From CAWBRY01 sp963791295 (GTDB lineage Bacteria; Bacteroidota; Bacteroidia; Chitinophagales; Chitinophagaceae), in the NCBI GenBank assembly GCA_963791295.1, contig CAWBRY010000004.1, positions 930,001-994,000 of the forward strand: 64,000 nt of DNA, read 5' to 3'. Positions 1-8,752 of this stretch are shown one piece after another. Below the pieces are notes generated by a model. The model worked only from the letters and a program-made list of their open reading frames with translations, searched no databases and was not told the origin of the DNA. Positions within the stretch are counted from its first letter, which is position 1, and each line of letters opens with the position of its first letter. The position numbers and the translations under genes were made by a program.

Positions 1-543
1 GAGCTTCATCCAATAGCGCAATGGCCCCATTCATTACATCCTCCTGGGCATCGAATTTGGGATAGGAAACATCGGGTCTAGTGCTTCCGAGAAAGGAACA
101 TCTCCAAACATGCTGGTAACATCATAGAAGCATTGCGCCAACAACACTTTGCATTGCGCAGCCGCATTGTTATTTACCGGGGTTGCGCTTTCCGAAAGAG
201 CAATCGCCTGTTTCAGATTAATCCCGGCATTTACATAAATGCCTGACCAGGTATTTCCAAAAAAGTTAATAGAGAAGATAAATTCACCAGGAGAAGGCGC
301 ATCCCATGCCGTTGGATTATTACCCCCATCAGCGATCAACTGCCCCGCCAGGCCAATGGGAATATAATAGTCCCCACTTGCTCTCAATGTTGCGTATGCG
401 GCAGTCGCACTAGAAAATAAAAGTTTGGCATCTACAAACTCCGCAGAATTTGGACTTCGATTGATGTCCAGGTATTTCTTACAAGAGGATAGGGTCAGCC
501 CTACCGCAGTTATAATAGTTATATATACAATGTTTCTTTTCAT
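1..543 (-). pseudogene. SusD/RagB-family lipoprotein, 5' part, frameshifted, runs off the window
   Basis: This is the N-terminal part of a SusD-type (SusD_2-like) outer-membrane lipoprotein, the nutrient-binding partner of the SusC porin encoded just upstream. A signal peptide ends in a lipobox (LSSC, Cys21), followed by the family opening KKYLDINRSPN and the conserved stretch DVPFSEAL near residue 150. The frame opened at 543 stops at 34, but another frame continues unbroken to the window edge and reads PDVSYPKFDAQEDVM, which is the expected SusD continuation. The switch lies at the GGG run at 74-76 (CCC on the coding strand); one extra C would restore the frame. So the gene is either broken by a one-base deletion or affected by a sequence error. 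The family call is firm; functionality is unknown. Confidence 0.8.
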
Positions 544-552
544 AACTAACCA

Positions 553-3500
553 TTAAATTTTGATACGTAAATTAAATCCCCAGGATCTTGAAGAAGGAAC
601 TGAATTAAACTCCACTCCTTCGCCCAGACTGGCTGAACCAAAGAAGTTTACTTCTGGATCTATGTGCGGTACATACGATTTGATGATCCAAAGGTTTCTG
701 CCTTCCAATCCGATCTCAAGCCCTTTGAGGAATTTTGCATGCCTGGACAGTAGTTCATTGGAAAAGCGATAGGCTAATCTGACTTCTCTGAGTTTTACAT
801 ATGAGGCATCGAAAATATTAGCTTCCGTATTCTGCGTTCCAAACTGCGTCCAGAAATCCTGCATACTTTGTACTGGAACCGTATTAGGAATGAATTTGCC
901 AGTATTTGGATCCAACACCACTCCATTGTCAATAAATACCCTCCCACGATTTTCAATAGTTTCCTTGGCCAGTCCATTTGCTCGCAAAGATGCTGATGTG
1001 CTGGAGAAAAGGACCCCGCCCTCCCTAATATCAACCAGGAAACTTAATGCGAGATTCTTATATGTTATTGTATTATTGATGCCCATTGTCCAATCCGGGA
1101 ATATGTTCCCGAGATTTTGATCGCCTAAGGTTTTTCGAAGTCCTGTATTAGCATCGATAACAATGTTGCCAAGTGAATCTCTCTGCCATGCTGTTCCCCA
1201 AATAGCAAAGGGTTCGTTGGAGCGTGTTTTGATAGATAGTCCGCTAAATCCGCCCTGAAGAGAATAGTTTTTTACTTCGGCTGGCAATTGGGCTATCTGC
1301 TTGTTCTTGGAGAAGTTCATGTCAACAGACCATGCAAAATTCTTAGTGCGCACAGGAATCACCCCAAGCGTGACTTCAATTCCCTTGTTCTCAATAGAAC
1401 CAGCATTAATCACCTGATTGAAGAAGCCCGTAGACCTCGGCACATCCAGGTTGATGATCTGCTCATCAGTCTTTGAATTATAATAGGTAACGTCGAGGTT
1501 CACCCTATTTTTAAACATTTTCATTTCCGTGCCAAACTCATATGTCACCTGATTCTGTGGTTTCAATGCGGGATTTGGAAGAATGTTCGGCACTATATAT
1601 CCAAGCAATCCATTGAAGGGGAACAGAACGAGAAGGTTGTATTGCGCAAATGCTGAAGGCTGAGTCAGATAAGCAAAAGCCAGGTTGTAAGGAGCTGCAT
1701 CACTACCCACATTAGCCCAGCTAGCTCTTAACTTTCCATAATTTAGCCAGGTGGCTTTTGGAAGAAGTTCGCTGAAAAGGAAACTGGAACTTATAGAAGG
1801 ATAGAAATAAGAATTCTTACCCACCGGCAATGTTGAACTCCAGTCATTTCTTCCGGTTACGTTCAGGAACAAGAAATTCTTAAATGAAAATCCGATATCG
1901 CCATACACACCAACTAGTCTTCTTTTCGTTGAAACGTTGTTTGTACTTACCGCCGCCGCATTGGCGAAGCTGTACAGATTATCAACGGTAAGGTTTTGTG
2001 CAGACGATTGTTCCCTTCTAAAATAGTTTTCAAACACATTGTGGCCTGCAATTACCTTCAGGCCAAAATCGTTTGTTATTTGCTTGTTGAAAGTAATGAT
2101 GAGGTCATTGTTGATGATCTGGTTATATAAATTAGCGGTGAAGAAATTACCTGTGAGCGCGCCAATCGTACCAGGCCTTGTTACACCTCTTCTGAATTCA
2201 TAGTAATAATCCGTACCCACGTTATCACTAATGGTCAGCCACTTGACAGGTGAATAGGTTATAATAGCATTTCCGTAGATACGATCTACTGTATTGGAAT
2301 ATTTGTTGTTATTGATTACCCAATAAGGATTGTTTCCTGTCCTGCCAGGTGTTAAGGTGATTTGCTGGCCGGTCACGGGATCTACATAATTATTTTTTAC
2401 TTCATTAATGTCAACAGTTCGCGGAAGGGATGAAATGATCAATTGAACTCCGCTAAGGTCATTGGCGCTTTGAATAGGTCTTCCGTCACTCGTAGTTCTC
2501 GCATAATTTATACTTGTTCTTACATCAAGACCCTTGAGGAGCGTTTTGCCAGCATTGAGCGCAATGGTGTTTCGGCTTAACTCTTCGCCCGGAATTATTC
2601 CAGTTTCTTTGGAATTCGTATATCCAAACCGGTAGTCACTACCGTCTCCGCCTCCTTCAAAAGAAACAGAGTTAATATATGTGTTTCCTGTTTTATAAAA
2701 ATCTCTTACGTTGTCGGGAAAAGCCTGTAACGTAACCTGTCTTCCCAAAAAGTCTGGGAAAGTCTTATCAGTAACCTCGCTTATTTTGGGACCCCATCCA
2801 TTGGTATTAGCGAGGTTATATGTTCCCTGGTTACCCTGAGCATACTCATTTTGCAGGTCAGGAAATTTCAGCACATTATCGAACCTCATTGACGAATTGA
2901 ATGTAACGGAGGTTTGACCTTTCCTTCCTTTTTTGGTTGTAATAATGATCGCACCGTCCTTTGCTCTGGCGCCGTACAAGGCAGTCGCCGCCGCGCCTTT
3001 CAAGACAGTAATTGATTCTATATCATCTGCATTAATGTCGCCGGCACGGTTGCCAAAGTCTGCAGCATTGGAACCCTGTGGAACAGGATTTACGGCATTG
3101 GGTCGAACTGTATTGATCTGTTGTGCACTATTGTCAATGGGCAACCCGTCGATGACAAAAATTGGCTGTCCATTTCCCACGACCGAACTATTATTCACGG
3201 TATTCACGCCCCGGATCGTTATTTTCGACGATCCGCCGACTGTACCTGATTGAGATGTGACCCTTACTCCGGCCACTTTGCCGGCCATCGAGTTGATGAC
3301 ATTTGTTTCCCGTGCTTTTAAAAGCTCTTCGCTTTTCAGCGTCGTAGTACTATAGCCCAGAGATTTTTGAGTTCTGGTGATGCCTAATGCAGTAACGACT
3401 ACTTCCCCGAGAGTATCCCGAGAGCTCATCGTTGCATTGACAGTCGCGTTGTCGGCACTGTTAATTTCAATGCTTGCGAAACCGGCAGCACTAAAAACCA

Positions 3501-3702
3501 AAACAGAATTGGCGGGGACCTGAATGGAAAAATCCCCGTTTGCATCTGCCGAAACTGCTGTGGGTGTTCCTTTTAGCGTTACGGTGGCAAAGGGGACCGG
3601 CCTGCCTTCAGAATTGGTAACCTTTCCAGTTACTGTTCGATTTTGCGCCAATAGGGCAATTGAGGGCAAAAAGAACAATAACAGAACTAACATTTTTTTC
3701 AT
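553..3702 (-). CDS. SusC/RagA-family TonB-dependent outer-membrane porin
   Basis: A TonB-dependent active transporter that works with the downstream SusD lipoprotein to import glycans or other oligomers across the outer membrane. From the chosen start (MKKMLVLLLFF, ATG at 3702) it is 1049 residues. It has a signal peptide ending near LLAQ at residue 20, a carboxypeptidase-regulatory-like domain at about residues 22-85 (VTGKVTNSEGRPVPFATV), a TonB plug from about residue 97 (TLGEVVVTALG) with the signatures ITIRGVNTVN and PIFVIDGLPIDN, and then a long beta-barrel ending in the aromatic/basic tail GFNLRIKI. An upstream in-frame ATG at 3765 would add 21 residues that do not look like a signal peptide, so it was not chosen. 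The substrate cannot be told from the sequence, and no glycoside hydrolase sits beside it. Confidence 0.93.
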   Translation of the reverse strand: MKKMLVLLLFFLPSIALLAQNRTVTGKVTNSEGRPVPFATVTLKGTPTAVSADANGDFSIQVPANSVLVFSAAGFASIEINSADNATVNATMSSRDTLGEVVVTALGITRTQKSLGYSTTTLKSEELLKARETNVINSMAGKVAGVRVTSQSGTVGGSSKITIRGVNTVNNSSVVGNGQPIFVIDGLPIDNSAQQINTVRPNAVNPVPQGSNAADFGNRAGDINADDIESITVLKGAAATALYGARAKDGAIIITTKKGRKGQTSVTFNSSMRFDNVLKFPDLQNEYAQGNQGTYNLANTNGWGPKISEVTDKTFPDFLGRQVTLQAFPDNVRDFYKTGNTYINSVSFEGGGDGSDYRFGYTNSKETGIIPGEELSRNTIALNAGKTLLKGLDVRTSINYARTTSDGRPIQSANDLSGVQLIISSLPRTVDINEVKNNYVDPVTGQQITLTPGRTGNNPYWVINNNKYSNTVDRIYGNAIITYSPVKWLTISDNVGTDYYYEFRRGVTRPGTIGALTGNFFTANLYNQIINNDLIITFNKQITNDFGLKVIAGHNVFENYFRREQSSAQNLTVDNLYSFANAAAVSTNNVSTKRRLVGVYGDIGFSFKNFLFLNVTGRNDWSSTLPVGKNSYFYPSISSSFLFSELLPKATWLNYGKLRASWANVGSDAAPYNLAFAYLTQPSAFAQYNLLVLFPFNGLLGYIVPNILPNPALKPQNQVTYEFGTEMKMFKNRVNLDVTYYNSKTDEQIINLDVPRSTGFFNQVINAGSIENKGIEVTLGVIPVRTKNFAWSVDMNFSKNKQIAQLPAEVKNYSLQGGFSGLSIKTRSNEPFAIWGTAWQRDSLGNIVIDANTGLRKTLGDQNLGNIFPDWTMGINNTITYKNLALSFLVDIREGGVLFSSTSASLRANGLAKETIENRGRVFIDNGVVLDPNTGKFIPNTVPVQSMQDFWTQFGTQNTEANIFDASYVKLREVRLAYRFSNELLSRHAKFLKGLEIGLEGRNLWIIKSYVPHIDPEVNFFGSASLGEGVEFNSVPSSRSWGFNLRIKI

Positions 3703-3850
3703 GCGGCATAAGTTTTTTTGTGGAAGAATGTAAGCAAGGCAACAAGATGCAACACAATGCTTCAATCTACCAGCCCTTAATTACTGTAGCATGAATAGGC
3801 AGGGCCGAACAATGAAGAATGGGGATTCAAACGTGATCGAGTAAAGTGAT

Positions 3851-3899
3851 GTGAGTGGTGAGTGGTGAGTGGTGAGTGGTGAGTTGTAAGTTGTGAGTT
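3851..3899. repeat. Tandem 7-bp repeat array (left arm of an inverted structure)
   Basis: Seven consecutive heptamers: four perfect GTGAGTG copies (3851-3878), then GTGAGTT, GTAAGTT and GTGAGTT. The first 19 bases are the exact reverse complement of 4013-4031, so this array and the one at 4013-4034 can pair around the two hairpins between them. Confidence 0.9.
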
Positions 3900-3914
3900 G
3901 TGAGGAATGTGCCG

Positions 3915-3935
3915 TGGTGCGTGTCTCACGCACCA
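3915..3935. repeat. REP-like hairpin, unit A
   Basis: A perfect palindrome with a 9-bp stem (TGGTGCGTG / CACGCACCA) and a 3-base loop TCT. It lies in the 335-bp gap between the susC start and the di-heme gene stop. It is the inverted counterpart of unit B at 3971-3991, differing only by one compensated base pair (T-A here, C-G there). Confidence 0.85.
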
Positions 3936-3970
3936 GACCGACCCACGCGAACAACCATCACAATCAATGT

Positions 3971-3991
3971 TGGCGCGTGAGACACGCGCCA
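3971..3991. repeat. REP-like hairpin, unit B
   Basis: A perfect palindrome with a 9-bp stem (TGGCGCGTG / CACGCGCCA) and loop AGA. Its loop is the complement of unit A's, so the two units are in opposite orientation. The flanking T3970-A3992 adds a tenth pair. The only stem difference from unit A is a compensatory pair change. Confidence 0.85.
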
Positions 3992-4012
3992 AGGCAAATA
4001 TTAATCCGTTCC

Positions 4013-4034
4013 CTCACCACTCACCACTCACCAT
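4013..4034. repeat. Tandem 7-bp repeat array (right arm)
   Basis: Heptamers TCACCAC, TCACCAC and TCACCAT at 4014-4034, complementary to the left array. Bases 4013-4031 are a perfect 19-base inverted repeat of 3851-3869. The array ends 3 bases before the stop codon of the di-heme protein gene (4038-4040). In mRNA from that operon the whole 3851-4034 unit could fold into one long structure and act as a 3' end signal. Confidence 0.85.
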
Positions 4035-4037
4035 TCG

Positions 4038-5411
4038 CTATAAGGATTGTAAAAACTTGAGGAGTTGGTCCCTCTCCGACTTGTTCAGCTCCATAAACTG
4101 CTGCTTAGCATTTTGGGCCTCACCGCCATGCCAGAGGATCGCTTCTTCAATGGACCTGGCCCGGCCGTCATGTAGATAAAATGGTATGCCGTTCGTTCTT
4201 GCAAAAAGTCCAATTCCCCAGAGAGGCGTGGTCCGCCATTCCCTGCCCGTCGCCAGGAAATCAGGCCGGTTATCTGCAAGATCATCGCCCATATCGTGGA
4301 GCAGCATATCTGTAAAAGGTTGTATGCGTTGATTGCTCAGTGCTTTGAATGAAAGATCAATTCCCGTTTGAACAGTAGGCTTATGGCATGCACTGCAATT
4401 TAGTTGAGTAAATAAGCTTTTTCCTGATTGAACCTGCGGATCATTCACATTTCTGCGTGCCGGCACGGCCAGTGTTTTTACATAAAATATCACATGGTTT
4501 AGCGTAGTATCCGGCAATTCCGGATCGTCGGTATAAACATCCGCCTGCCCCTGGCCATAAGAGCTTTCCTGCGGGAAAACATAGCTCGTTACACCAATGT
4601 CTTGCTGATATGCCGCGGCAACCTGTATCAATAGACTGGGTGTATTTGCTTTCAATCCGAACCGTCCCAGTTCTGTCTTTTTTGTAAAAGGATTATAAAC
4701 GTAATTGGGCTTGCCGCTGATCCCGTCTCCATTTGCATCGGCTTCATCTGCAAAAGAAAGAATGGTTTCTTCCGGAATATTTTGCAACAGGCCTAGTCCA
4801 AAGACCGGAGGAGCGAGGCGCGGAGATATCATATAATTCACCGGCAATGGCATGTAAGGATTCACCGGTGTATAAGTTGGCCTTCGCAGATTCACTATTT
4901 CACCATCCGGATAAGTAACAGGCACATCCGTATAACTGATGTTGATGGTTGCTTCTGACTGCCTGCCAAAAATGGCTACGTCCTGCAGCTGGCCACCATA
5001 GCCATCAATGGCTAGAGGTCCGCCATGTGCATCCTGACCTGGAATACTCAACCTGAATAAAAGCGATGAATTGACAAAGCCGGCAGTCGGAGTGCCTTTG
5101 CCATCGTTATGATGGCAGGAGGCACAGCTGACATTATTAAAGACAGGTCCCAGTCCGCTATTAATTGGCGCAGGAGCGGAGACAAATGTTTGCTCAAAAG
5201 CTCCGTCGCCAAAGCCGTGGACGCTCGCATCCCGATCATTCATTCCATCAATTTCATGAGTGAATGACTTGGAACTCTCGTCAAAAACGGTGGCCAGGCC
5301 ACCGCTTAATCGCTCATCATAATTTTGATCATTGAAGATCGATGCCTTATTACACATCGAAAAGAACGATATCGCTCCGACAATGGCAGATAATATGACT
5401 ATCTTTTTCAA
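4038..5411 (-). CDS. Di-heme oxidoreductase / putative di-heme peroxidase lipoprotein (DHOR, COG3488 type)
   Basis: A periplasm-facing di-heme c-type protein of the family often labelled thiol oxidoreductase. The N-terminus has a lipobox ending at Cys20 (FSMC). Two heme-attachment motifs are visible: CASCH at residues 96-100 and CSACH at 339-343. Between and after them lie the conserved family stretches GLGPVFNNVSC, NGISGKPN-type loops and LFARTNGIPFYLHDGR. Length (457 residues) fits the family. It is the last gene of an operon with a porin, a Rieske protein and an imelysin, with a 21-bp gap to the imelysin gene. In other bacteria this family commonly travels with imelysins in iron-regulated clusters, so a redox role in iron handling is inferred. 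The direct substrate is unknown. Confidence 0.85.
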   Translation of the reverse strand: MKKIVILSAIVGAISFFSMCNKASIFNDQNYDERLSGGLATVFDESSKSFTHEIDGMNDRDASVHGFGDGAFEQTFVSAPAPINSGLGPVFNNVSCASCHHNDGKGTPTAGFVNSSLLFRLSIPGQDAHGGPLAIDGYGGQLQDVAIFGRQSEATINISYTDVPVTYPDGEIVNLRRPTYTPVNPYMPLPVNYMISPRLAPPVFGLGLLQNIPEETILSFADEADANGDGISGKPNYVYNPFTKKTELGRFGLKANTPSLLIQVAAAYQQDIGVTSYVFPQESSYGQGQADVYTDDPELPDTTLNHVIFYVKTLAVPARRNVNDPQVQSGKSLFTQLNCSACHKPTVQTGIDLSFKALSNQRIQPFTDMLLHDMGDDLADNRPDFLATGREWRTTPLWGIGLFARTNGIPFYLHDGRARSIEEAILWHGGEAQNAKQQFMELNKSERDQLLKFLQSL

Positions 5412-5432
5412 TACGTTGTCCTCACTTTGCTA

Positions 5433-6506
5433 CTAGTCTGTAATATTCTGAATAATAAACGGCTTCAACTGTGTTTCAAGGGTCGTCCTTAACGTCCCCA
5501 GTGCATTCATAGTATTCTGACATTGGACTCTTTGTGAAATGATGGCCACCTCATACACCTCGGTGATATTATCAAAAGAGTTGATCGCTGCGGTGATTTG
5601 GGCCTGGAGGTCATTATCCAGAGAAATATTTTTTGACGCCACCAGTTCGTTAATGCCGCTTCCGTTGTTGGACCCGTATTTGCCCAAATACACGTTCTGC
5701 AACCCAATGATATTATTCTTAAAATCGACGGTGGAATTTCCGCTATACGGAGATTCGACCAATGCAGGGTCCATTGCGGTAAATGGTTCTAACATCTTGC
5801 CTTCTCCCACTTCTTCGCAGATCGCAATCAATCCCTCAACCATGGCGATATAGGCGTCCTGTTTCTTTGTATAAACCGTGCTACCCGCGCCAGCGTTAAT
5901 GACTGATTGTGCAAAGTTGTCTGGTGCGGACGACCAACTGGTGTAAAGCGCATGGCATGTATTCTTCAGGTCTGCTGCCAGGCTCACCATATATAATTTT
6001 TGACGGGCTGTAAGACTTACGGCAGTCCGGCTGCCATGGTCCCCAAAAATGATATACTCGATTGGATGATATCCCCGCAATGATAATGTCAAAGCCTCAA
6101 TATCCGAAGCAGAAAGTGCATTGCTGCTCGCTAATAGAGAATCCATTTGCACATAGTCCGTAGGCCATGTATCCATATTCGGATCATAATCCCTGTCTTC
6201 TACCGGTCCGAATAAAAATCCTTCCGCCTGCTCCCAAATGCTTCTCATATTCTTCCATGCATTCTTGGCCGCGGTAAGGTTCAATTCTGTTGCGTTTGTA
6301 TTCAATTCCTGGATCACCGTATTGAGAGCAGTAGCTGCATTATCCAGATCCTGATAGTTCGCCAGGGCTACGTCATTGGTAAAATCAGCCAGCACAGTAG
6401 TTTTCAATGTTTCGAAATCCGCGTCTCCCGTGTCCTGGTCATCGTCCTTATCACAAGAAGCTATAAGAACCGATCCAGCCAGCATGAATGCTAATATTTT
6501 CTTCAT
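5433..6506 (-). CDS. Imelysin-family (M75) lipoprotein, iron-related
   Basis: A predicted lipoprotein (lipobox LIASC, Cys18) of the imelysin/EfeO/IrpA family. The family motif GxHxxE is present as GYHPIE at residues 145-150, followed by YIIFGDHG. Imelysins are helical surface or periplasmic proteins required for or regulated by iron; the M75 peptidase label is historical, and enzymatic activity is doubtful. A low-complexity acidic segment (DKDDDQDTGDAD) follows the lipid anchor. The gene lies between the Rieske and di-heme genes with gaps of 10 and 21 bp, so it is surely co-transcribed with them. Its role is inferred to be metal binding at the cell envelope, with the porin and the two redox proteins supplying passage and electron transfer. 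Confidence 0.85.
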   Translation of the reverse strand: MKKILAFMLAGSVLIASCDKDDDQDTGDADFETLKTTVLADFTNDVALANYQDLDNAATALNTVIQELNTNATELNLTAAKNAWKNMRSIWEQAEGFLFGPVEDRDYDPNMDTWPTDYVQMDSLLASSNALSASDIEALTLSLRGYHPIEYIIFGDHGSRTAVSLTARQKLYMVSLAADLKNTCHALYTSWSSAPDNFAQSVINAGAGSTVYTKKQDAYIAMVEGLIAICEEVGEGKMLEPFTAMDPALVESPYSGNSTVDFKNNIIGLQNVYLGKYGSNNGSGINELVASKNISLDNDLQAQITAAINSFDNITEVYEVAIISQRVQCQNTMNALGTLRTTLETQLKPFIIQNITD

Positions 6507-6516
6507 TTAGAATAAT

Positions 6517-6939
6517 TTAAATTTTTATGATTAACGTATTATTATTTATTGAGGTTGAATAATTCTTTAGTCTTTTTTCAGCGGGACCTTTCACCACGTT
6601 TCCATCACTAGCAAACCGGCTCCCATGCAGATTACAGGTGTATCCTCCTTGAGAGGGTTTTATCTGGTTATCCATATGCGTGCATTGCATCAGCAAAGCA
6701 GAATAGGAACCATCTTCTGTTCTATGCACCGCAATATCATACTGCCAACCCTTTGGTCTTACAAATTGAAGGTTGTTCTTTTCGAATAACGGTAAGGGAA
6801 CTTCAATCAAGTTATTTACCGGGACAGTTTTAAAAACAGAATATGATGCAGGGCTGCATGCAGTCAAAGCAGGAATGGCGATCGCCATGCCGCTAAGGCA
6901 AATATGACAGGATGTTTTGAAGAATTCTTTTCTATCCAT
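6517..6939 (-). CDS. Rieske-type [2Fe-2S] protein, membrane- or lipid-anchored
   Basis: A short (140-residue) Rieske domain protein. Cluster ligands are visible as C86-T-H88 and C102-N-L-H105. The extra pair of cysteines that forms the disulfide in cytochrome bc-type Rieske proteins is absent (CTHMD and CNLHGS instead of CTHxGC and CPCHGS), so it resembles Rieske ferredoxins more. The N-terminus has a hydrophobic segment ending in LTAC at Cys28, a possible lipobox. The start MDRKEFF (ATG at 6939) was chosen because it lies one base after the porin stop; the frame is open 21 codons further up but overlaps the porin. It sits between porin and imelysin genes and probably passes electrons in the envelope. 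Confidence 0.82.
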   Translation of the reverse strand: MDRKEFFKTSCHICLSGMAIAIPALTACSPASYSVFKTVPVNNLIEVPLPLFEKNNLQFVRPKGWQYDIAVHRTEDGSYSALLMQCTHMDNQIKPSQGGYTCNLHGSRFASDGNVVKGPAEKRLKNYSTSINNNTLIIKI

Positions 6940-6940
6940 A

Positions 6941-8179
6941 TCAAAATGAATATCCAATTCCGAGATTAAAAAAACTATTGTTTTGTCGATAAGCCAGTGC
7001 ATTAGGCGCGGGGTTAATCACCAGGTCGGGATTTTGAGCACCGGTGTGGAGTAACCGAATATCCGTTTTGATGATCACATTAGGTATGGGCAAATAACTA
7101 AAACCGGCTATCAAATGTTGCTGCTTTATCGTACCATCATAGATCGCTTTCGGTGGAGCGGGAATGGAAGCATTCAAATCCAGGACTTCAAATCTCGCAA
7201 AGGATATAAATGCACCTTTATTCTGTTTCTGATATAGCCAATCATATCCAAGTTCTAAATAAGCCCCGTACATATCCGTCGCCAGGTTTTTTGCATAGGC
7301 TGTATTTACTTTGGCAGCATCAGGGTAATTGATATTTACAAAAATGGCTTTCGCCGAAAAAGCGTTTTTGGTGTATTGAACATTTGCCTCTCCAAGATAG
7401 ATAGGCGTCCCGAACATGCCGCTATTCAGGCCGAGGCTATCTGCACCCCGCTTGTTCAATCCAACTGTTCCACCGGCATATCCCGAAATTTGAAATTTGA
7501 AATCCTTCCAATCATATTGCAGTGAAGCAGTCACCGCCAGGTTATTGGCAGATGCGTCACTACCTTCAGCTCTCCCTTCTCTTATTCCAGTGCCGTGCTC
7601 GAATCCTTCACTGTTCAGACCGTTCAATAACGCAATGCTATAATGAATGGGCCATTTGTCTGAGTTCCCATAGAATCCTACACCTAATTCTCTCCAGGTG
7701 GCTGGGATCACCGCTTGTTCAACAATGGGTCTTTCCACACCATTGAAATTTACAGGCAGATGATTTTCATTGAGGATTCCAATGCGAGGTACCAGCAGAC
7801 CTGCTACCAGATATTGTCTGGGATTAAAATTGAATTTGAGGAAGGCTTGTTCGAGCGCTACTTCCCCACCAAATTCACCCCCGGCAACCTTTGCATCCTC
7901 CACTTCCAATTCCGTAAAGACAGAAATTTTTGAATTGAATTGATGACCTACGAAAAGGACGATTCTCTCAAGGCTGGCCCTGGAGTGCTTGGCATTGAAG
8001 TCGCGCTGATAAAATGCTGAGCCGTACCCGGAGATGACTGTCTGCTGCTTATTCAGACCCAGATGCAATGAATCTTCCCTGGTATAGATCAAGTTTTGTG
8101 CACGGGTGCGGATTTGGGCTTGGATATGAAAACTGGCAAACAATATCAGGAGCCAGAACAAGCCAGCTTTTTTCGTCAT
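6941..8179 (-). CDS. Outer-membrane beta-barrel porin
   Basis: A 412-residue protein with a clear signal peptide (LLILFASFHIQAQ) and alternating-hydrophobicity beta-strand pattern throughout, ending in the canonical C-terminal barrel signature NLGIGYSF with terminal Phe. The sequence resembles phosphate-selective-porin/OprO-like barrels in overall layout, but I cannot assign a substrate. It is the first gene of the operon with Rieske, imelysin and di-heme genes. Its position suggests it supplies the outer-membrane channel for the ion or small molecule handled by those proteins. No clear promoter was found in the 120 bp upstream. Confidence 0.75.
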   Translation of the reverse strand: MTKKAGLFWLLILFASFHIQAQIRTRAQNLIYTREDSLHLGLNKQQTVISGYGSAFYQRDFNAKHSRASLERIVLFVGHQFNSKISVFTELEVEDAKVAGGEFGGEVALEQAFLKFNFNPRQYLVAGLLVPRIGILNENHLPVNFNGVERPIVEQAVIPATWRELGVGFYGNSDKWPIHYSIALLNGLNSEGFEHGTGIREGRAEGSDASANNLAVTASLQYDWKDFKFQISGYAGGTVGLNKRGADSLGLNSGMFGTPIYLGEANVQYTKNAFSAKAIFVNINYPDAAKVNTAYAKNLATDMYGAYLELGYDWLYQKQNKGAFISFARFEVLDLNASIPAPPKAIYDGTIKQQHLIAGFSYLPIPNVIIKTDIRLLHTGAQNPDLVINPAPNALAYRQNNSFFNLGIGYSF

Positions 8180-8301
8180 TGTGAATATTTGGGCAAAGTT
8201 GCCGGGAAGAGCAGGTTCCAGGCTTTTAGATTCCGGAAATCCTGTTACGCAAAGGGGAAATAGCGAAAATATCTTTATTTTTCAGGTATAAACTAACTGT
8301 C

Positions 8302-8739
8302 ATGGCAACAACCAACATGAGGAAGCCTTCCACCTTCCTGTTATTTCCCTGGAGCCTCTTATCGATCGTACTTATTCTGCTTTTAAATACCGCTTTCACC
8401 GGATTTTTTGGAAAAAACTGGAGCTGGATCACACTAATATTGATTATTCCGGCAGCCATCCTGGAAAATTTGAAAGTCGGTTACTCTACGATGCGAGTCA
8501 TGTTTTTGAAGGTGGTTTTCTCATTGATTGCGTTTATGATCGTGGGGATGGCATTCGGCGCAGCGCTGGCCGGCTGGCATCTGGAACGCTTTCAGAATAT
8601 CTTGAATATCGACCGGGTGAAGTTACCGTGGTTTGTCTTATTGGCTTTAGGAGTCCTGTTGTTGATTGAGGTAGCGCAACTTTTCAGTATGCTGAAAGCT
8701 GTGAAGAGAGAGTTCATGCAATTTGATCCGGATAACTAA
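8302..8739 (+). CDS. Small polytopic membrane protein, unknown function
   Basis: A 145-residue protein with four hydrophobic segments: about residues 13-36, 41-53, 68-90 and 108-127. The C-terminus is charged (VKREFMQFDPDN). I do not recognise the family and no catalytic motif is evident. It is the only plus-strand gene in the left half of the window and stands alone, divergent from the porin operon and convergent with idi (13-bp gap). Two candidate ATG codons are close together (8302 and 8320); the first is taken. Confidence 0.7.
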   Translation: MATTNMRKPSTFLLFPWSLLSIVLILLLNTAFTGFFGKNWSWITLILIIPAAILENLKVGYSTMRVMFLKVVFSLIAFMIVGMAFGAALAGWHLERFQNILNIDRVKLPWFVLLALGVLLLIEVAQLFSMLKAVKREFMQFDPDN

Positions 8740-8752
8740 GTCAGTCGGTAAA

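Noticed and set aside
3851..4034. CRISPR array
   Set aside because: The repeat unit is only 7 bp without spacers, and no cas genes are present.
3777..4179. Open frames on both strands across the repeat region
   Set aside because: They are made of translated heptamer repeats and hairpins and have no protein-like composition.
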